DNA of 64,000 nucleotides from Novilysobacter_A longmucuonensis (lineage in GTDB: Bacteria; Pseudomonadota; Gammaproteobacteria; Xanthomonadales; Xanthomonadaceae). The translations under genes were made by a program, and so were the position numbers. This document shows positions 59,358 through 64,000 of this stretch, one piece after another (position 1 is the first letter of the stretch; the number at the start of each line of letters is the position of its first letter). The stretch spans positions 62,001 to 126,000 of the forward strand of contig NZ_JBJMAW010000008.1 in NCBI RefSeq assembly GCF_046600735.1. The letters are read 5' to 3'. A model generated the notes under the pieces. It worked only from the letters and a program-made list of their open reading frames with translations, ran no database searches and had not been told where the DNA came from.

Positions 59358-60422
59358 GTGGTGGCCGTGCTCCAAGCGCCCGAGGCGAGGCCGCGCATAC
59401 CCGTAAAAGTGCTGGTCATCGATGATTCGGCGCTGATCCGCAAACTGATGACGGAGTTGCTTGGCGCCGATCCGGACATCGAGGTGGTCGGCGTGGCGGC
59501 CGATCCGTTCATCGCGCGCGACAAGATCAAGCAGCTCGCGCCCGACGTGCTCACGCTGGACGTCGAGATGCCGCGCATGGACGGCCTGACCTTCCTGCAG
59601 AACCTGATGCGGCTGCGGCCGATGCCGGTGGTGATGGTGTCCTCGCTGACCGAACAGGGCGCGGCGGTGACACTGGACGCGCTGGCGCTGGGCGCGGTCG
59701 ATTTCATCGCCAAGCCCAAGCTCGATGTCGCCCGCGGCCTGGCCGGCTATGCCCAGCTGCTGACCGAGAAGGTCAAGCAGGCCGCGCAGGCGCGGGTCGC
59801 ACCGGTGCTGGCCCCATCGGCGGCGCCCCGCAGCGCCGGTCCGATCGCCTACCGCACCACCGATCGCGTGCTCGCGATCGGCGCCTCCACCGGAGGGACC
59901 GAGGCGATCCGTCAGGTGCTCTCGACGATGCCGGCCGACGCGCCGGCGGTGGTCATCGCCCAGCACATCCCGGCGGCGTTCAGCAGCGCCTTCGCTCAGC
60001 GCCTGGACCGCAACAGCCGCATGACCGTCGTCGAGGCCATGTGCGACCAGCCATTGCTGCCCGGCCACGCCTACCTCGCGCCCGGTGGCCGCCACCTGCG
60101 CGTGGAGCGCAGCGGCGCACGCTGGATGGCCCGGCTCGGCGACGACGACATGGTGCGCGGCCATCGCCCGAGCGTCGACGTGCTGTTCGAATCGCTCGCC
60201 CGCCATGCCGGCGCCAACGCCGGCGCGGCATTGCTGACCGGCATGGGCAACGACGGCGCCCACGGCCTGCTGGCGCTGCGCCGGGCCGGCGCGGTGACCA
60301 TCGCCCAGGACCGTGCCAGCAGCGTGATCTGGGGCATGCCCGGCGCCGCCGTGGCGTTGGATGCGGCGCAGGATGTGATTCCCCTGACCCGCATCACCGA
60401 ACGATTGCTCCAGGCGCCATAG
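59358..60422 (+). CDS. cheB: Chemotaxis-specific protein-glutamate methylesterase CheB
   Basis: 354 aa from GTG 59358. N-terminal receiver (VLVIDDSALIRKLM; Asp in LTLDVEMPRMDG; Lys in VDFIAKPK) followed by the C-terminal methylesterase domain with catalytic Ser in GASTGGTEAI, His in VIAQHIPAAFSSAF and Asp in LTGMGNDGAHGLLAL. Phosphorylation by CheA would switch on demethylation. The start is only 1 bp after the cheD stop, so the two are coupled; GTG 59361 or 59367 are possible alternatives. Confidence 0.95.
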   Translation: MVAVLQAPEARPRIPVKVLVIDDSALIRKLMTELLGADPDIEVVGVAADPFIARDKIKQLAPDVLTLDVEMPRMDGLTFLQNLMRLRPMPVVMVSSLTEQGAAVTLDALALGAVDFIAKPKLDVARGLAGYAQLLTEKVKQAAQARVAPVLAPSAAPRSAGPIAYRTTDRVLAIGASTGGTEAIRQVLSTMPADAPAVVIAQHIPAAFSSAFAQRLDRNSRMTVVEAMCDQPLLPGHAYLAPGGRHLRVERSGARWMARLGDDDMVRGHRPSVDVLFESLARHAGANAGAALLTGMGNDGAHGLLALRRAGAVTIAQDRASSVIWGMPGAAVALDAAQDVIPLTRITERLLQAP

Positions 60423-60461
60423 GACGGGCTCTACCGTGACCTGGTGCGCAATCAAAAGCTT

Positions 60462-60550
60462 TTTGACACGGATCAGCGCGAAAAAAAGCGGATAAGGCAT
60501 TTCATCCTGGAAAGCTCTATCCGCTTTTTTTCGCTCTGATCCGCGTCGAA
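60462..60550. repeat. GGATCAG-family long inverted repeat after cheB
   Basis: Starts TTTTTGACACGGATCAGC then AAAAAAAGCGGATAA and ends TATCCGCTTTTTTTCGCTCTGATCCGCGTC. Near-complementary arms; the internal A and T tracts (7 nt each) would make a stem followed by a T-run, so it could work as terminator for cheB. Fifth copy in the window. Confidence 0.85.
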
Positions 60551-60589
60551 TGCTCCTGGGTTCGATTCGGCAAAAGCGGAACCGGTCGC

Positions 60590-60616
60590 TAAAGCCCGCC
60601 CCTTCGTGGCCGTTAC
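60590..60616 (+). promoter_or_regulatory. Flagellar sigma-28 (FliA) type promoter for mcp3
   Basis: TAAAGCCC (60590-60597), 11-nt spacer, GCCGTTAC (60609-60616), 32 bp before the mcp3 ATG at 60648. Core elements TAAAG and GCCG are kept. Confidence 0.7.
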
Positions 60617-60647
60617 CGGGAGTGACCGCCCCCGCACGAGAGCAGCG

Positions 60648-61820
60648 ATGGAATCCCGCGTACTAATTCGCCTGGCAGCACCCCTGGCACTGACCCTTCT
60701 CCTGTTCTGCGCCGAATTGTTCGGCTGGCCGGGCGCCGCACGCCTGGGCGCGCTGGTGGCGCTGACCCTGGCCTGGCTCGGCTTTGCCTGGACCATGTAC
60801 CGCCCCGGCGGCCAGCAGATGGTGCTGGCGCGTGAGCAGACCCGCCTGCTCGACGAACTGCGCAGCTTCGTCGGCGCCGAGGTCAAGGGCTCGCACACCG
60901 AGATCGAGCGCACCCGCGAACTGATCCGCGAATCGGTCGCCAAGCTAGGCGGCAGCTTCGAGGCGGTCAACCGCAAGTCGCGCCAGCAGAGCGAAGTGGT
61001 GGCGCGCATCATCGACCGCACCGGCGACGAGAACGGCGGCGGGGTCGACGTGCACCAGTTCGCGCTGCAGGCCAGCCAGAAGATGGAGCAACTGGTCGAG
61101 GCGCTGGAAGCCGTCGCCGGCCAGAGCGGCAACACTGTGACCCATATCGATGCGATGGCCGACCACCTCGACGGCATCTTCTCGCTGCTGGAGGACGTCA
61201 AGTCGATCGCCGACCAGACCAACCTGCTCGCGCTCAATGCCGCGATCGAGGCGGCGCGTGCCGGCGAGGCGGGCCGCGGCTTCGCGGTGGTCGCCGACGA
61301 GGTGCGCAACCTGTCGGAGCGCTCGACCGCGTTCAACGAGCAGATCCGCAAGCTCGCCCACAGCTCCAAGGACGCGATCGCCAAGGTCCGCGACACCGTC
61401 TCGACCATGGCCTCGCGCGACCTGGACCGCTCACGCGGTGCCCGCGCCGAAGCCGCGGCGATGCTGGAGCGCGTCGACGGCATCAACCGCGGCCTCGGCA
61501 ACGGCATGCGCGAGATCGCCGAGTGCGGCCGCGCTATCGACGGCTCGGTCGCCGAAGCGGTGCGCTCGCTGCAGTTCGAGGACATCGCCACCCAGGCGCT
61601 CGGCGCCGCCGGCCTGCACCTGGAGCGGCTGAGCGCGATCAACAAGGAGGCCACCGCGCTGCAGGATCTGCTGCAGCGCAGCCATCACGACGGCGAGATG
61701 AAGAAGGCGCTGAGCGGCATGGTCCAGCGCATCGGCCAGATGCGCAGCGACTGGGAGCGTCCGCCGCACAAGCCGGTGATGCAGCAGTCGATGGATGCCG
61801 GCAGCGTCGAACTGTTCTGA
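60648..61820 (+). CDS. Short MCP-like receptor (mcp3) with CheZ-like DxxxQ motif and GSVELF tail
   Basis: 390 aa from ATG 60648. Two N-terminal membrane segments (about 5-50) with hardly any periplasmic part, then a cytoplasmic signalling bundle with hairpin tip SIADQTNLLALNAAIEAA and FAVVADEVRNLSERST. After the bundle comes SLQFEDIATQALG with D312-x3-Q316, similar to the D-x3-Q active-site motif of CheZ (D-L-T-G-Q). The end is AGSVELF, the tail shared with CheD. No sensor domain is visible, so it may respond to an internal cue or act as a signalling adaptor or phosphatase. Confidence 0.9.
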   Translation: MESRVLIRLAAPLALTLLLFCAELFGWPGAARLGALVALTLAWLGFAWTMYRPGGQQMVLAREQTRLLDELRSFVGAEVKGSHTEIERTRELIRESVAKLGGSFEAVNRKSRQQSEVVARIIDRTGDENGGGVDVHQFALQASQKMEQLVEALEAVAGQSGNTVTHIDAMADHLDGIFSLLEDVKSIADQTNLLALNAAIEAARAGEAGRGFAVVADEVRNLSERSTAFNEQIRKLAHSSKDAIAKVRDTVSTMASRDLDRSRGARAEAAAMLERVDGINRGLGNGMREIAECGRAIDGSVAEAVRSLQFEDIATQALGAAGLHLERLSAINKEATALQDLLQRSHHDGEMKKALSGMVQRIGQMRSDWERPPHKPVMQQSMDAGSVELF

Positions 61821-61882
61821 GTGGCGCCGGGCCTGCCCGGCGCAAGCTCGATGGTGGTTACAGCGGCGGCAGACGGTTGTGG

Positions 61883-61906
61883 TTCGCGGCTGAAGCCGCT
61901 CCTACA
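61883..61906. repeat. TGTAGGAGC palindrome (reverse) in the mcp3/trmH gap
   Basis: One reverse copy ending CTCCTACA, 63 bp after the mcp3 stop. The remaining 213 bp to 62119 show no other recognisable element; an RBS or promoter for the minus-strand trmH gene is not needed there because it follows the symporter gene. Confidence 0.7.
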
Positions 61907-62119
61907 AGGCGGGCAAACGCCAGGGCTCTGCTCCACTCCACCCACCGCCGCGCGCGCAAGCCCCACCGGCAACCCGCGCGCGGCATGCGCATCCCGCATC
62001 GGCACAAGACGCATTCTCCATGCAGCGTCTCAGCAACCTGCGAAGCCGGTAGTTCCTGCAGATGCACCCGATCGGCATCGGCCCGCCACCCCGCTTGGGC
62101 GTGCAGGCCTGGAGGAAGC

Positions 62120-63007
62120 TCACCGGCGCGCGTGCCACGCTGCCAATAGCACCGCCGTTGCGGCGGCGACATTGAGGCTTTCCACCGCTCCGGTGCCGGC
62201 GATCGACAGCCGCAGGTCGCAGGCCGCGGCCAGTTCGCGGTCCATGCCCTCGCCCTCGGCGCCGAGCACGTAGACCATGCGTTCGGGCAAGCGGCCCGCG
62301 AATGGATCGTCGCCGCCTTCGACCACCGTCGCGGCCAACGCGAAGCCGGCGCTGCGCAGTTGCACCAGCGCAGTGTCGCTGCGGCCCAGACGGACCAGCG
62401 GCACCGCCTCGGCGCCGCCCTCGGCCACGCGTGCGGCCGCGCCCGACAGCGCCAGCGTCGAATGCGCCGGCAGCAGCAGCGCGCCGACGCCGAAATGCGC
62501 GGCCGAGCGCAGGATCGCGCCGAAATTGTGCGGGTTGCCTACCCCGTCGAGCCAGATCGCCAGTTGCGGCCCGGCCGGGACTCCACGCAACCAGTCCGCC
62601 AGCGGCGCCGGCTCGGTGCGCAGCACGTCGGCGACCACGCCCTCGTGGTGCGAGCTGGCCGCAAGCTTGTGCAGGTCAGACTCCTCGACCACGCGGTACC
62701 CGACGCGCTGGGCCGCGCACCACGACAGCAGAGGGCGCAGCTGGTCGACGCGAGACTGCGCCAGGTACAGCTTGCGGATCGCCTCGGGACGCTGGGCGAA
62801 CACCGCCCGCACCGCATTGAGCCCGTGCAGCCGCAACTCGCGCGGCGGCCTGGCCGGCGCTGGTCCTGCCGGTGTTGATCCTGCCGCCGCGGGCCCTGGC
62901 GCGGGCGCATCGTCCGTGCGTTCCCCCGGCCCGCGCTGCGGGCCACGCGTGCGTGCTCCCGGCGGTTTGGCGCGATCCCAGGGACTCGGCGGTCGTTGCC
63001 CGGCCAT
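62120..63007 (-). CDS. 23S rRNA (guanosine-2'-O-)-methyltransferase RlmB/TrmH family (SpoU)
   Basis: 295 aa from ATG 63007 (MAGQRPPSPWDRAKPPG). A Pro/Arg/Gly-rich N-terminal extension (about 60 aa) precedes the RNA-binding domain (LRLHGLNAVRAVFAQRPEAIRKLYLA) and the SPOUT knot: LDGVGNPHNFGAILRSAAHFG, VLGAEGEGMDRELAAACD and IAGTGAVESLNVAAATAV. Typical of RlmB (Gm2251), but the extension and the neighbourhood leave TrmH-type paralogues possible. It starts 2 bp after the symporter gene. Confidence 0.9.
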   Translation of the reverse strand: MAGQRPPSPWDRAKPPGARTRGPQRGPGERTDDAPAPGPAAAGSTPAGPAPARPPRELRLHGLNAVRAVFAQRPEAIRKLYLAQSRVDQLRPLLSWCAAQRVGYRVVEESDLHKLAASSHHEGVVADVLRTEPAPLADWLRGVPAGPQLAIWLDGVGNPHNFGAILRSAAHFGVGALLLPAHSTLALSGAAARVAEGGAEAVPLVRLGRSDTALVQLRSAGFALAATVVEGGDDPFAGRLPERMVYVLGAEGEGMDRELAAACDLRLSIAGTGAVESLNVAAATAVLLAAWHARR

Positions 63008-63009
63008 GG

Positions 63010-64000
63010 TCAGCCGTCGCGGTCTTGGAGCTTCTCGCGCCACAGCTCGGCATGGCGGATGCCGAGCGCGTCGGGGTCGAACACCGGATCGCGCCCGGCC
63101 TTCTTCTGCGCCTCGTAGTCGCGCAGCGCCTGGAAAGCCGGTTTCTGCAGGATCAGGATCGCGATCAGGTTGAGCCACGCCATCAGGCCGACGCCGATGT
63201 CACCCAGCCCCCAGGCCAGCGCCGCGCTCTTGACCGCGCCGTAGGCCACCGCCGCCAGGATGCCGACCCGCAGCGCCAGCGTCAGCCACGGGCGGTGCAC
63301 CTTGCGGTTGATGTAGGCGATGTTGGTCTCGGCCATGTAGTAGTAGGCCAGGATGGTGGTGAAGGCGAAGAACAGCAGCGCCAGCGCGACGAAGCCCGCG
63401 CCCCAGCCCGGCAGCACCGATTCGACCGCGGCCTGGGCGAAGCCGGGCCCGGCCTCCACGCCGGGCAATGCGTTGACCAGTATCGCCCCATCGGGACCGA
63501 CCACGTTGTACATGCCGGTGGAGAGGATCAAAAACGCGGTGGCCGAGCACACCAGCAGCGTGTCGACGTAGACCGAGAACGCCTGCACGTAACCCTGCTT
63601 GGCCGGGTGCGAGACTTCCGCCGCGGCCGCCGCATGCGGGCCGGTGCCCTGCCCGGCCTCGTTGGAGTAGATGCCGCGCTTGACCCCCCATTCGATCGCG
63701 AGGCCGAGCACCGCGCCGAAACCGGCATGCCAGCCGAAAGCACTGTTGAGGATCAGCATGAACATGTCGGGCAGGCGATCGACGTTGAGCAACAGGATGC
63801 CGATCGCGATCACCATGTAGGCCAGCGCCATGAACGGCACCACCACCTGGGCGAAGTGCGCGATGCGCTTGACCCCGCCGAAGATGATGAAGCCCAATAC
63901 CGCCACGACCGCGGTGGCGGTCGCCCACGACGGGATGCCCCAGGCGGTGGTCAGCCCCGAGGAGATCGCGTTGGCCTGCACGCCCGGCAGCAGCAGCCCG
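63010..64000 (-). CDS. Sodium:alanine (AGCS) symporter, C-terminal part, cut by window edge
   Basis: At least 330 codons in the window, continuing beyond 64000 (5' end missing). Several membrane helices; family motifs SNEAGQGTGPHAAAAAEVSHPAKQG and FAFTTILAYYYMAETNI, plus AWLNLIAIL near the C-terminus. AGCS transporters import alanine or glycine with Na+. The tail ALGIRHAELWREKLQDRDG is charged. Linked to the trmH-family gene by a 2-bp gap. Confidence 0.92.
   Translation of the reverse strand, partial: GLLLPGVQANAISSGLTTAWGIPSWATATAVVAVLGFIIFGGVKRIAHFAQVVVPFMALAYMVIAIGILLLNVDRLPDMFMLILNSAFGWHAGFGAVLGLAIEWGVKRGIYSNEAGQGTGPHAAAAAEVSHPAKQGYVQAFSVYVDTLLVCSATAFLILSTGMYNVVGPDGAILVNALPGVEAGPGFAQAAVESVLPGWGAGFVALALLFFAFTTILAYYYMAETNIAYINRKVHRPWLTLALRVGILAAVAYGAVKSAALAWGLGDIGVGLMAWLNLIAILILQKPAFQALRDYEAQKKAGRDPVFDPDALGIRHAELWREKLQDRDG

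Noticed and set aside
1..64000. tRNA or rRNA genes, prophage or insertion sequences
   Set aside because: I scanned the intergenic regions and found only palindromic repeats; no transposase, integrase or tRNA-like cloverleaf could be recognised by eye, though a covariance-model scan was not possible.

Overview
The window is a very GC-rich, gene-dense chromosomal segment of a gammaproteobacterium, most likely family Lysobacteraceae (Xanthomonadaceae; Lysobacter- or Luteimonas-like). This rests on inference from gene order (yhbY/rlmE/ftsH; pyrG-kdsA-eno-ftsB-ispD-ispF-truD-surE-pcm-nlpD; thiG-trmB), on the protein sequences, and on many short intergenic palindromes with a GTAG head. It holds no rRNA, tRNA, CRISPR array, insertion sequence or prophage that I can see. 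Both edges cut genes: ftsH on the left, a sodium:alanine symporter on the right.

Layout. 1-13 kb is a housekeeping block, mostly on the minus strand: RNA methylation and ribosome factors (rlmE, yhbY), a surE-pcm-exoD-nlpD operon, and the truD-ispF-ispD-ftsB-eno-kdsA-pyrG run (isoprenoid, KDO, CTP and division functions). 13-21 kb has parE, a lone N-formylglutamate deformylase, glutathione reductase, a DadA-like oxidoreductase, a DUF418 membrane protein and slyD. 21-40 kb is mixed metabolism and transport: NlpC/P60 lipoprotein, thioesterase, Nudix, GNAT, dicarboxylate symporter, alkaline phosphatase, HemJ-like protein, PHA depolymerase, UspA plus SulP transporter, cyclophilin lipoprotein, speG, thiG, trmB, SLC13 permease, Rieske protein, FAH-family hydrolase and mscL.

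40-62 kb is the most interesting part: an M28 peptidase and a degenerate GGDEF-EAL-receiver protein, then a chemotaxis locus STAS-cheY-cheA-cheW-mcp1, a small YCII/TetR/TonB-like islet, mcp2, a GAF-PAS-GGDEF-EAL protein, cheR, cheD, cheB and a short receptor (mcp3). Three well-spaced flagellar sigma-28 type promoter candidates precede mcp2, the EAL gene and mcp3. The two large receptors end in W-x-x-F pentapeptides (CheR/CheB docking type). CheD and mcp3 instead share an identical C-terminal GSVELF tail, and mcp3 also carries a CheZ-like D-x-x-x-Q motif. Together these suggest receptors, adaptation enzymes and a c-di-GMP phosphodiesterase that are expressed together and may share docking partners.

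Intergenic space holds at least seven families of short palindromic repeats. One of them supplies the TAG stop codon of six genes. Another, about 100 bp long, occurs five times, is twice nested inside a pair of the first family, and once carries a third family in its centre.
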